Assembly (NCBI GenBank): GCA_902806565.1
Contig: CADCXA010000060.1
Span: 310,001-374,000 of the forward strand
Direction of reading: 5' to 3'
Source of the DNA: Hypoxylon rubiginosum
Lineage: Eukaryota; Ascomycota; Sordariomycetes; Xylariales; Hypoxylaceae
DNA: 64,000 bases
The notes under the pieces were generated by a model, which made no database searches, was not told where the DNA came from, and saw nothing but the letters and a program-made list of their open reading frames with translations. The stretch's first letter is position 1. Each line of letters starts with the position of its first letter. Of the stretch, positions 46,967 to 59,772 are shown in pieces. The translations under genes and the position numbers were made by a program.

Positions 46967-48290
46967 CTAACAGTTTCCTTTATCTATCCCACGATAAAAA
47001 AGGTTAGCCCCATTTATTACTTTTCTTATCTTGCCTGCCTTTAACATATGGCGCATAGCAGCCTCAGACCCAACCTCGGTACTGGCGTTGCTGAACCCAT
47101 CAATTGACCGCGTACGCTTACGACCCCTCACTTCATCACCACAGAATGTTCCTATACTGTAGAGTCGTTCCTGGTAAGCCTCGTCATCATCGGATTCCGA
47201 ACCAGACGACCCTAACGTATCATCGCTGTCTCGCGACTCGCTGCCGTCATCGCCCCGCGGTCGCTTGCTCCCGCTGACAGAATCGCTGCGACTCCTGTGG
47301 AAGTCTGAAACCAAGCGCTCCTGTATTTGGTCCTGGCCGTTCTCATACACAGTTACCCAACACCGGCGGCGCTTGGTGTTGGTAAACTGCAGAGACTCGA
47401 TGTTGAATATGTTCTAAGCGAAACGGCCAAAGAGATACTCGGGCCGGACACCTAGCAAGTCGTAGCAACGGCGGTTATGATACAATATATAGGTATCATA
47501 CGAAGAAAGCTGGTTCCCAACAATAACCTTTATAACATATTGATATTCGCCATTGATTTTCTTCGGCAAAAGAACAATCTCCTTGCGATCCAGCATCACA
47601 TGGATATCGGCGCGCAAGAGGAACTTATTCCGCACATCATTCCAAGCTTGATCATTGGGCTTGAAGGCGTAAGATCCCATAACGTTCCTTTGGAACCATT
47701 CGCTCGCCTCTTTTGGTATCAAGTATGCTGCCTCTAAAGCTAATATGCTATCGGTGACACGGCAGGTGACATCGCGCTGCAGGACGATATCGCGATTATC
47801 CTTATTCTTAAACGAGCTGTTGAGAACTTGGTAGGGGGGAATGGAAGCTTCGCGCCATGCTAAAGGTAAGTTGGCTGCTGGAGGTATATATGGAGCTGGA
47901 TCTACCGGGTCGTGTGGGAATTTCCAGTGGTAGAACGAAGGGGTTATCGGGTACGGTCGCGGGCCTACAATAGAATAGTCTTTAGTGAGTTGTGTATTAG
48001 TATTGGCCGCGTATTTAGGCATACCAGGATGGCTAGGTAGGCATGTGTAAGAAGCAATCCTTCTTCACCACCACAATAGACGGGTTGATCTTCTCCACGC
48101 CAGGATCCCTGGAATGCGACAGGTATGGCGTTCTATCCGTATGGACCCCATCGCGAGGCCAGGCATTTCCGACGAGAAGGTAGCAAGCATGGATCATAAG
48201 ATCGTAATCCACACCGCCATGGTCATATGGAGGGAAACTCCAATACCATCACAAGCCTCTCTTTCATATAACCAAAGCATTCTTTGTAAT
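46967..48290 (-). pseudogene. HNH endonuclease family gene HNH-C, inactivated
   Basis: Exon 1 (about 48290-48030) encodes SFPPYDHGGVDYDLMIHACYLLVGNAWPRDG, matching HNH-B and HNH4; a TGA sits near 48233 and a TAG near 48037. The intron (GTATGC..TTGTAG) ends before GPRPYPITPSFYHWKF. The HNH core is CRVTD..LEAAYLIP then DVRNKFLLRADIHVMLD: the first catalytic His is Tyr (TAC), a CAC to TAC change in CpA context. A TAG replaces Trp in RFAWNIF (near 47414). The tail is acidic with RGRKRTRSIDGFSNASTEV. It lies about 760 bp downstream of RepHel C on the same strand, the reverse order of Helitrons A and B. (Motif residues quoted in pieces.). Confidence 0.8.
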
Positions 48291-48778
48291 TGTAAACAAT
48301 AACACTCCTTGACGTAATACCAGCTATGTATCAACTTCTCTTTATTTCATCAACTTCTCTTTATTTCATTAGTACTGCCACAATTTCACCGGCCAATCAG
48401 ATACTTAGAATCGCCCCGCACTTTTCGACGTTTTCCTTTGCGGTTCTATCGCAACAAGGTCTATAGAAGTGCAAATGGTATCGAAAGGTCACGCAAAACG
48501 AGCTCTATCGAGCTATATTAATTATTAATATTTTTAAGTGGTGGTAGAATAGATCAATTGATTCTACAAAGAATTCAAAGGACGTGCGCTGAGGTGTGGC
48601 TAGCCAATCAGAGCTGAGTTTGGTTGTGGCGTAGGCGTTGGCACCCCCTTTCCCCCGGCCGAAGGACGGGTCACGCAGCTAGTAGAATATATACAATATC
48701 ACATCAAATAATTAAGACTAGGGTTCATCCAGGTCATTTTAATTGAATACGCATATATCTGTACCAACTTCAAGCCCT

Positions 48779-51700
48779 CTACTCAATCTCATATAGAGGC
48801 TCCTCGAGACGTTGGAGCATCCTGGTTTCGTAATCAGCGATCCGGCTTTGCATAACCGCGGACGGAAACTCCCGGAATACTCGATTGCGATCGAAAGGAG
48901 CATTAAACATCAGACCCTGGATGGTTGATACACGCGATACGGCGACATAGGACAAACCTAAAGTGTGCTCCCTTTCGGAAATGTCGCACACGACCTTATC
49001 CAGCGTGATACCTTACGACTTGTGTACCGTTATAGCGTAGCATATCAGCAGCGGGAACTGTTCCCTCCAGCACGTGTTGTTGTTTAGGACGAAATCCTGA
49101 TGAACTTGCTCGACTGGAACAATAAACCGACCATTGGCATCCCGAAGCTCCTCGCCAGAAGGCAGGATGAAGGGCGGCCCGGTATACTCATCCCAAGCTA
49201 CCATAATAACCTAGGGAGGATCATTCAGCACACATCTGAACCAGCCGCCAAGCAGATATCGTAGACAGTACCACGTGCCCCATTGAACAGGCCAACGTTT
49301 GCCCAGATATTACGGGTTAACATTACCCTGCAGCCGATACACACGGGGAATATTGCCGACAGGTTGCCAGCAGTGCTGGACGACATGTCCTTGGGTACTG
49401 GTCCATAGTCGGAAGCCTTGATATCGATGACAGGGGAGTTGAGCGGCATCATGTGGTCGTGATTATATTCGTTAACCTGTCTCTTCGTGGTGTACAGACG
49501 CACAGCGTCGCGAAAGCTGTCAACCTCCTCAGCCGGTAGTCGGACGGTACACCTTGAGCTGAGCAATTCCCACGACACCGTCGTAGTCTTCAGCACGCGC
49601 AGCTCGGCCAGCGCCTGCCTGAACATGGCCTGCTCCTCTCCTTGCTGGCGCTGAATAACCATTAAGAAGATAGAGTATTGAAACGAGCGGTACACATTGC
49701 GCCCAACTATCTCGAGCGGAGAAAGATTGCTCGCAGCCGAGTATAGCGGCTTGGCGAGGACAGGAGGCAACTGGAAAAAATCGCCGATTAGTAAGACATT
49801 AAGTCCGCCTAGCATCTGATCACGCCGCTCCGGAAATATCTCCCGGAGCCGCCTGTCAATCATACCCAAAGTCCTCAGACCTAACATGCTTTTCTCGTCT
49901 ATTACCAAATAGTGAACCCCTCAAAAGGTCCGCTGTAGCGAACTAAGGACGCTGGCGGTTTCAGATAGGGCTCTTATCTCGTCCCCCCCCCCTATAGGCA
50001 ACCGAAGGACTAAGTGCGCTGTTCTTCCCGATATCTGGTTGGACGCGATGCCCGTGGGAGCGCACCTAATTATAGAAGAGCCCTCTCCCGGACTGATTTC
50101 CTAGAGACACGCAGATATCAGATTAATCAAATAAGTCTTACCAACACCGCCGCCGCCGTCGACCTGAATACGAAAGGCCGGCGGCATCGTACCATCCCGC
50201 TTCCCCTTCTGGAAGTGGCCCACTACGGTGGCGTATACAATACGCTGCTTATCGTTCAGTGTTGCTTCGGCACCCGGTGGTACCGCCTCAACATCATAGC
50301 TATCCACCATATCACCTCTGAGCTGCTTTTAATAACCCAGGGAGGGGAACAACTCATGTTCAAACCGGCCGACGTGAGGTGTCCAGTTGTAGTTGATATC
50401 AATATCCCTGCGACTAAGAAGATCAGAAGGCTCCTGTTCTATACCAAGTTCGGGCACCTGGCGGGCAAGCTCATGCCAGTCCTCCAGAGTAAACTTATCA
50501 TCCCCAGGACCGCGTTCGAACTCATCCTTGCAAGGTTCCTCCTCCTCATTAACCACTTCACCATAATGATCGTCGGGATGGCCTTCGAGATGAACGTCCA
50601 AGCAATGTTCATATGCATATCTATAACCATAGCAACGTACACCGTCCACCGTTAGCAGCTTGTTATGATCCCAATGTGGATGATTTAATAGAAGCTTGAT
50701 GTGGCAGAAATCCTTAAACAGGGGGTGGGAACGTATTCGCTTGTACCGAGGGTAATACTGTAATACACGGGTCTTCGCCGGAGGCTGATGTAACGCCCAT
50801 CGTTCTGGATCACGGGCGCTAAAGTTCCACTGTTCTAAGAAAGCGAAATAGCAGACCTCTTCCATGTGCGACGGCCTAGCCAGATACTTTTCATATAGCG
50901 TCCTAGACGACTGTATCTCCCCGTCATCGCCAATGTCCATGACTCGAGCGTGCGTATCAGGAGGACGACAGTTGACAGTGATAAAAAACGGCTGTCCTGC
51001 TGCAGAGGAAGGCCTAGTAGGATATGTGAGATCTCCTGCGCAGAATAGTCCCTCTCACCAACCAATTTGTTCATCAGCTTGGAGACAAAAGACAGCATCG
51101 GGTTCCCGTCAGCAATCCGTGGCAATATGCTCTTCGCAATGTCAGAGTAGGTTGTGGTGGGAACCTCACCCTTCGAGCAGTACTTGGCAGCGTAGGCGAT
51201 TACGGCGTCCATGCTGGTGCAGGGCGAGATATCCATGTTTGCCAACCAGCACAGGGAAATAAGGGGGTTAAACTGGTTCATCAACGAGTTATTGTGTGCT
51301 GGTAGGAATCTCCACCAGCCCTTGCCATCCTTCTGAACCATAGTAGGGGTATCTAGGGGGTCCTGGGGAAATGAAAACCGACATTCAGGCTCCGGCTCGG
51401 GTTCCCCATTGTTTTTGGCCTCCTCGGCCTTTTTTTGTTGACCCTGAGACAATATTGAGTGGTGGAATGGTGCCTCTGTACCCGATTGACAACACCGTTC
51501 AACCATTCCCAAATAACATGTGTGTCGCAAGGATCGAGATTGAGAGGGTTACCATCACCCCTGAGGCCAATCGTCTCAGGCTTTGGATTCCAGGCGGTTA
51601 CATAATAGCCCCAGATCTTTGCAAACTCTGCCCTCCCCTGATCGCTCTCCAACTGCGGCAAGGGAGAACGTAGAAACCAGTAAAGACCATGGTCGTAGGA

Positions 51701-51780
51701 GCTGCCACGACCCTGCCATTCGTACCGATCCTAGAAGTCCATTATGTTAAACTTCTAACGCAGGATAATTTCGCGGAAAT
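48779..51780 (-). pseudogene. RepHel C: best-preserved Helitron Rep/PIF1-like helicase, inactivated
   Basis: Read from 51780: YEWQGRGSSYDHGLYW (HUH with first His as Tyr, TAC at 51697-51695), GYYVTAWNPKPE, NPLNLDPCDT, CRFSFPQDPLDTP, YAAKYCSKGE (Tyr codons 51194-51192 and 51182-51180), LNDKQRIVYATVV, P-loop VDGGGGVGKTYL (near 50165-50137), Walker B VIDEKSML, GDFFQLPPV, CRVMLTRNIWANVGLFNGARG, AITVHKS-stop-GITLDK, YVAVSRVSTIQGL, end at 48779. Two single-base slips lie in homopolymers (A7 near 51432, T6 near 50985). In-frame TAA codons at former CAA are near 50329 and at 49015-49013. The P-loop and Walker B are intact, unlike the other copies. Upstream Rep sequence is missing. Confidence 0.85.
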
Positions 51781-52570
51781 GAGTTATCCTAGAGTAAAAA
51801 TGTCAGCCTGCTATATAAGGGTTTTTACGTAACAACCTCCGTGATAAAGCTATACGTAAAGGTTCAGACAAAGTTTTCCATCGCTTAAATTTAAGTATAT
51901 ATTAATATAAACTTTTTAAATATAAATCGGCAGGGTTAAATATAATAAATATTAAAAAAATATTAAAGCGATAAATAAAAGCTTTATATTTTTATTATTA
52001 ATAATATAAATAAGGTTTAATATTTTTAAAAATATTAATATATTAAGCGATTTATTTTAATAAAACTTAAATTATAATATTATAATTTATATTATATTAA
52101 TTATAAATTATTTTAATTAATTATTTTTATTTTTTTATTAATTTATAATTTTTAATTTAAATAATTTATATAAATTTTATTAATTTTAAATTTTATAAAA
52201 TTATAAAATTAATTAATTTAAAACTAATAAATTTATAATTATAATAAAAAAATAATTATTAATTATTATGTAATATATAATATTAATATATAATATAAAA
52301 TTTAATATAATATAAATTAATATATTAATAATATTTATTAAATATATAATATATTTATAAATAATAATTTTATATATTAATTTATATATAAATTTTATAA
52401 TTTTATTTTTAATTTTTATAATTAATATAAAAAATTATATTAATATTTTATAAATTTAAAATTTAAAAAAATAAATAAAAATATTTAAATAATATAAATA
52501 ATATTAAATTATAAAATAATTATTTTAAATTTTAATTAAAATATTATTTTTTAATAAAAAAACTAATAAA

Positions 52571-52842
52571 TATTATATATTATTTAAATAAATAAAAAAG
52601 CTAGGTTTAATTATTTAAAAATAAATAAGTATATTTAAATATAAAAAATTAAAAAGGGAAAAAATCTATAAGTTATATATATAATTATTTTAAAATAATT
52701 TATTTTTTATTAATATATATTTATTTAAAATATTATATATATTCCGGTTTTAATTTTAACTTTTAAATTAATAAAATAACATTTATATATAAACTATATA
52801 TATAAATTATAAATATTTAAATTTACGTTATAATATTATCCT
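52571..52842 (-). repeat. LTR copy a (3' LTR of the fossil element)
   Basis: Shares with copies b and c, in order, TATATTATTTAAATAA, TATATTTAAATATAAAAA, AGTTATATATATAA, ATATATTTATTTAAAATATT and ACATTTATATATAA. Confidence 0.65.
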
Positions 52843-55800
52843 TATTTTAAAAAAAAAATATACGTTTTTATATATTATTTTTTTTTATTATAAGTTTTTA
52901 TTTTTTAATAAAATTAATTTATTATTATTTAAATATAACTTATTAAATTTATTATATTTTACCGGTTTTTTTTATTTTATTAGTTTTATTAATAATTTTA
53001 ATTATTTTAAATTATTATTATAATATTTTTATAATATTAATATATTATTTTTAAAATTTAATATATTATTTTATTTTAAATTAAGGTTTTAATTTAGTTA
53101 TTATATTTAATATTATAATTATTTATAATATATTTTAAATAAAAATATCTTATTTATTTATTATTTTTTAATATTATTTAATTTAATTATATTTATTTAT
53201 AAATTTTTAATTATTTATTTTAATAATAAATTATTTAAAAAAAATTTTAATTAGTTAATAAAAAATATTATTAAGTTTTTTCTTTTTAATATATTTATTA
53301 TATATATATATATTTTTTTTTTTTTATAATTTTATAGTAATTTCTAGTTATTAAATAATTAAATTTATTATTAAAACAATTTATAATAATTTTTTTCTTT
53401 TTAATAATATATATATGGTTTTTTATTTTAAAATTTAGTTTATATTAATATTAATTAACTTATTTTATTATTTGTTTTTATAATTTTTTTATAATTATTT
53501 AAACTTTATTTTATTATTTTTTAATAATAAACACTGTTTTTTAAATTTTTTTTTAATTAAAACGTTTTTTAATTAAAAGTTTTTTTAATTTTATTATATA
53601 AGTTTTTTAATTAAATAATAATAATATTAAAAAAACTATGTTTTATTTTATATAATAATATATTAATAAATTTATATAATAATAATATTTATATTATATT
53701 TAACGCCGATATTATAATAAACCAGTTATTTTAATAATAATTAATAAATAAATAAAGATATTAATTAATATATTTATTTATTATTTTTATTTAACTTATT
53801 ATTTAAAAATATTTTATAATAAAAAAGTTTTATTTTATATTTATAACTTATAATATTTTATTTATAAAATTTGTAATAAATTATAGTTTTTAATTATTAA
53901 TTATATTAATAAACAGTTTAAAAACTTTATATAATCCTTAAAAATATATTTAAATTATATTTTTTATTATAATTATTTAAAAATATAATATGTTTTATAA
54001 TTTTTTTTTTAACTTATAAATTATAATTAATAAATTATTATATTTATATTTATTTTTAATATAAATTTAAAATTTATTATAATATATAATTATATTTATA
54101 ATAATATTAATAAAAAATATAACTAGTTTAAAATTTTATTATAAAGACTTTTTAAAAGTTAATAATAATAATTATTTATAAAATAATTTATATTAATAAA
54201 TTATCTTTTTTATTAATAATATATAAAAAGTATTTTATATATTTTTTTAATTAAAATATATTATTATTAAACGCGAGTATATTTTAATTAATATTTTTAT
54301 TTAAAAATTATTTATATTAAATATAATTAATTAATTATTATAAAATACCAGTTTTTTAAATATAAAAAACATATTATTTAATTTATTATTTTATATTATT
54401 TAACGGTAAATATTTAAGTTAAAATAAATAATATTTATTTTTAATAGTTTATTTATTAGTTTTACTTTAAATCCTTTAAATATTAATATATTTTCGTTAA
54501 AAATAAATAAATATATTACTTTTTTTTATATTTTTAATATTATTATATTAGTTAAATCCACATTAAATTCTATTTATTTTATTATAAAAACTAGTTTAAA
54601 TATAATTATTATATATATTACTTAGCGTTTTTTATTTTATATTTTAATATTTTTATATTTATAAAATAATATATTAATAAAAACATTATTTTCTTTAAAA
54701 CGGTATATTATATTAAAGTTATATTAAAATAAAAGTTTTATTTATTTTATTTACTATTAATTAAAAAGTTATTTAATATTAAAATATTTTAAAATATAAT
54801 AATTTATTATTATTAAAAAAGGTTATATTATTTTTAAAAAATAAGTTATTAAATATTATTTTTTTGTTTTTAAATCCTGTTATATTATAATATTTACCAC
54901 CACGTTATTTAAAATATCGGTTTTAATTTTAGTTTCTAAGTTATAATTAAAATAATATAAAATTAATATATATATTATTTTATATTTTAATTCGTTAAAA
55001 ACTTTTTAATAAAATTCTATTTAATTAAAAAATAAATTTTTTTTATAAAATTATTAAATAATTAAGTTATATGTTTATAGTTTTAAATAAATTTTTTATA
55101 AAAATTATAAAAACTTAAAAAAAATTACATTTTCTTAATATTTTTTAGTTTTTTTTAACTTATTAATAATATAATTTTTAAAAAATTTACCACCACGTTA
55201 TTAGTTTTTATAATAAATTTTAAAAACGTTATTTTTTTATATAAAATTCGTATTTAATTATATTAATTTAAAAATCTACCGCGTGTAAATATTTTAATAT
55301 TAAATTAATATATAAAATATATTTTTTTTTAAATTATAAATAAATTAATATATTATATAAATATATATTATAAAACTTATTAAAATATTTTATTAAAATG
55401 TTATTAATAAAATATTAAAAATTTAATAGTTTATTTAAAAAACTATAATAAGTTTAAAATATCGTTAAATTTTTTAAGTTTAAATTAAGTTAAATATAAT
55501 AAAAAGTTTATTAAATATTTATTTTATTAAATATTTTAATTATAAATATTTTACTAAAAGTTTTTTTAATTAATAATAATAAATATTAATTTTTTTAATA
55601 AGGTTATAAAGTTTTTAATAATTAATATAAAATCGTAAGCTATTATTTAACTTTAATATAAAAAATACTAATATTATTTATAATAATATATTTAATTTTA
55701 TAAATTTTTTATAAATATATTTTATTATATATTTTTTATAAACTTTTAGCTTATTTATTAACATTTTATATAAAAAAAAGTAACTTAATTTTTTAAACTT

Positions 55801-58800
55801 TTTTTTAAGTTTAATCTTATAATTTATTTTTAGTTAATATAATAAAATTTTATTTAACGTGGTTTTATTAAAAATATTTAAATAATCGTGGTGTTTTTTT
55901 AATATTATTTATATTACTAATTATTTTAATTTATTTTTATTTTAAAATTTAAAATTATATTTATAATTATTATATTTTTACTTATTTTTTAATAAATAAT
56001 TAATACTATAAAAATTAGTTTTTTTAATTTTAGTTTTTTTTAAAAACTTATAAAAAAGTTTAGTTTTAATAAAAATTATATTTAATTTATAATTTTTATA
56101 TTATTTTATTATATTATAATATATATAATAATAACCTTTTTTATTTATATTTAAATATAAATGTAATATATATATATATTTTTTTTTTTTAAAAAGGTTA
56201 TTATTAAATTTTTTTTTATATTATTTGTTTTATTTTTTATAGTTTATATTATATATAATATAGTTTATTTATTTTTTAAAATAAAATTATTATTAATATT
56301 TATATTATTTTTTAAGTATTATTATTATTAGTATTTTTAGCTTTAAGTTTTTTTATATTTTTAACTAATAAATTATATTATAAACTTATATTTAATATTT
56401 ATATTATTTTTTTATTATTAATTAATAATTAATTTATTAATATTAGTTTTTTATTTTTATTTTTTTATTTTAATTATAAATATCTTATTAAAATTTACTG
56501 TTTATATTTTTTATTAAACATTTTATATTATTTATTTTAATATTTTTTAGTTGTTATATAATTTAAGTATTTAAAAATAAAAGTTAATAATAAATAACGT
56601 TAATTATAATATTATATTTTTTAAATTATTTTCTTTTAATAATAATATTTTATTTTATATTAATAATTATTATTAATATTTATTTAATTATTTAATTATT
56701 AATATAAATATTTATTAATAATAATATATTAATTATTTATATAGATTTTTTATTATATTTACCGATATATTATAATTTAAATCTAATTTTTAATAATATT
56801 TATAACAGTTTTTAAGTTTTTTTTATAAAGTTAATATTAATAAAAATATATTCTTCGGTTTTAATGTTTTTTAATAAGTTATTTATAATTAATAATAATT
56901 TATTATTAATTATTATAATAATAAATAATAAAGGTTATCCGCTTAATATTTTTTTAAAAAAATTATATAAGATATTATTAAAATTTATTTTAAACAAAGA
57001 TTTTTATTTTAAAATAAAATTTATATTTTTTAAGGTTAATTTTTTACCTTTAAGTTATTAAACGTTAAATTTTCGTTATTTTTAAAAATAACTTTTTTAT
57101 AATTAAACGCTTTTTTTTTATTAGATTCTTAATATTATATTTATTAAGTTATTATTTTAATAATTTTCGCTTTTTTAGTTTTATTATTTATAGCTTTTAT
57201 TTTATTATAAAATGGTTTTTTAAAGCAGTTATAAAATATATATCCTTATTTTTTATATTTAAAGCAGCGTTTTTTAATTATAAGTTTAATAAGCTTTTTT
57301 TTAAATAATTTTAAAGCCTAGGTTTTTTATTTTTAAGTTTAGTTTTAATTATTAATAAATTTTCAGGTAAATACGTTATTTTTAAAAGTTTAATTATAGT
57401 TAATTTTTACGGTATTTTTATTTTTAATTATTTATATTAACTATTAAATTATATATATAATTATTTTAATAAATTTAATAAAATTATTATTATATATTAA
57501 ATATATTAATATTATTATAATTTATAATATTAATAAAAGTTATTTATAAAACTATTATATTTATTTTATTTTTAATTTATAATATTTTTTTATAAAGTAA
57601 ATAATCTTATTTTTAAATATATAAAATTTTTTACTTGGTTTTATTTTAAGAACTACGAATTTATCCTTTGCTTTTTTATAAATATTAAAGTTAAAATATT
57701 TTTTATAAAAATATTTTATAAAAGTAGTAAATATTTAAATTAATTTTAAATAATTTTCATGAAAATATAAAAAGATATTTATTATTGTTTTTTTTTAAAA
57801 TATAATTTAATATTTATTATTTTTATAATATTAAAAAAAAATGGTTTTTATTAACCTTTAGTTGGTTTTTTATTTATTAGTATTATTTTTTAAAAAATAT
57901 AATATTTTTTATTTTATTTATATAAAAATTAATTATATTAACTTTTTTTTTTTTATTTATTTTTAAAAAACTAATATTTATTTCTTTAAATATAATAATA
58001 TATTATTATAATTTTTTAATAATTATTTAAAATCTGATATTTTATATTTTTAATATTATTAATATTTATTAAAAAGTTTTTTTCATTATATTATTTATAT
58101 CCATTTTTTTATTAAAAGCTTTAATATTTTTTTAAAATTAATTAACTATATTTATTATTATTATTTTTTATTTAAGCGAGTTATAATTTATTAATTATTT
58201 AATTATATATAAGTTATATATTTTTTTATTTTTTTAAAATAAGTTTATTTTTAATATAAATAATTTAATTATATAAAAAAATTATATATTAAATTATATT
58301 TATTAATATATTTATTAATTTTATAACTTATTTTTTTAAAATTATTTATTTTAAAATATAAAATTATATTTTAAAGAAAAATAATTTTAAATTTTTTATT
58401 ATTACTTTAAAATTATTAATTGTTAGTTTTTAAAAATTATTTAAATATATTTAATTATTTATATTTATAAGTAACTTAAATTAAATTTAAAAAATTCCTG
58501 TTATATTATTAACTTTTTAATAAAATATAATCTTTTTTATTAAATTAATTTTTAAGATATTAAATATTATTACGTTAAGAACGTTATATTTTATTTTAAA
58601 TATGTAAAAAATTTATATAAACTTTTTATAATTATTTTTTTTTAATTAAAATAAGTAATTAATTATATAAATAAAAATATTAAATTATTAATTAAAAATA
58701 GTTTAATAATTTATTAAACCAGGTTATTTTAAATATAAATCTGGTTTTTTAGTTTTAATTAAAAAGTTAATAAATAAATTTTTATTAGTTAATTACTGTT

Positions 58801-59065
58801 TTTTAAAAATAAAATAAACGTTTTAAAAATCTTTTTTATTAATAATTATTTAAATTATAACGTTAATATAAAAAAACTTAATTATTATTTATTAATAATT
58901 ATTTTTAATTTATTAAGGTTTTTTAATATTAAAAATATTAAAAATATTATTAGCGATTGTTAAAAATGTTAATTTATTAAATTAAAAAAATTTTAAAATT
59001 AAATTCTTTTTTTTATAAAGTATTATTATTCCTTTTTAAAAATAAAATAAAAAATACTTAAATAT

Positions 59066-59335
59066 TATTATATATTATTTAAATAAGTAAAAAAACTAAA
59101 CTTAATTATTAAAAAATAAATAAATATATTTAAATATAAAAAATTAAAAAAGGAAAAAAATTATAAGTTATATATATAATTACCTTAAAATAACTTATTT
59201 TTTATAAATATATATTTATTTAAAATATTATATATATTTTAATTTTAATTTTAATTTTTAAATTAATAAAGTAACATTTATATATAAGTTATATATATAA
59301 GTTATAAATAGTTAAATTTATATTATAATAATAAA
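59066..59335 (-). repeat. LTR copy b (5' LTR of the fossil element)
   Basis: Aligns along its whole length with copy a, with mainly C/T and G/A differences (for example CGGTTTTAATTTTAAC against TAATTTTAATTTTAAT). Confidence 0.65.
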
Positions 59336-59499
59336 TATATTATAAAATATAAAAATAAACTTTTTTTTTATAATATATAAAATTTTTTTATAAATGATTT
59401 TTAATTATATAATAATAAATATATTTAAAAAATAAAGATTTTTTTATATTAAAAAATTAAAAATTATAAAATAAATAAATATATATATAATTAATAATA

Positions 59500-59772
59500 A
59501 TAATAATATATTATTTAAATAAATAAAAAATAAAACTTAATAGTTTAAAAATAAATAAATATATTTAAATATAAAAACTTAAAGATTTTTTTTTTAAGTT
59601 ATATATATATTTATTTTAATATAACTTATTATTTATTAATATATATTTATTTAAAATATTATATATATTTTAATTTTAATTAAAATTTTTAAATAAATAA
59701 AATAACATTTATATATAAAATATATATATAAGTTATAAATATTTAAGTTTATATTATAATAATAATAATAAT
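59500..59772 (-). repeat. LTR copy c (solo or neighbouring element)
   Basis: A third copy in the same orientation, 165 bp beyond copy b, slightly more diverged. It may be a solo LTR or belong to a second, nested element. Confidence 0.6.

Larger units (their letters stand above)
46967..51780 (-). mobile_element. Helitron C with HNH gene, truncated by AT isochore
   Basis: Minus-strand Rep/helicase followed by an HNH gene. The 5' side (about 51780) merges into AT-only DNA, so the N-terminal Rep region is lost or mutated beyond recognition. The gap (48291-48778) has no gene; it contains short inverted GC-rich segments near 48640-48670. The HNH gene could belong to a second, tandem copy. Confidence 0.6.
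52571..59335 (-). mobile_element. Fossil LTR retrotransposon, RIP-degraded
   Basis: About 270-bp direct repeats at 52571-52842 and 59066-59335, offset 6495 bp, flank about 6.2 kb. On the minus strand at 57221-57270 the text C-F-K-Y-K-K-stop-G-Y-I-F-Y-N-C restores, under C-to-T at CpA, the CX2CX4HX4C spacing of a gag zinc knuckle. This lies 1.8 kb inside the right repeat, as expected if the right repeat is the 5' LTR. Pol should occupy 57.0-52.9 kb but is beyond recognition, so Copia versus Gypsy cannot be told. Confidence 0.6.

Noticed and set aside
56864..57061. 65-codon open frame in the AT block
   Set aside because: Composed of Ile, Lys, Asn, Phe and Leu from near-pure A+T; no motif; the minus strand at 57.2 kb carries the more meaningful zinc-knuckle trace.
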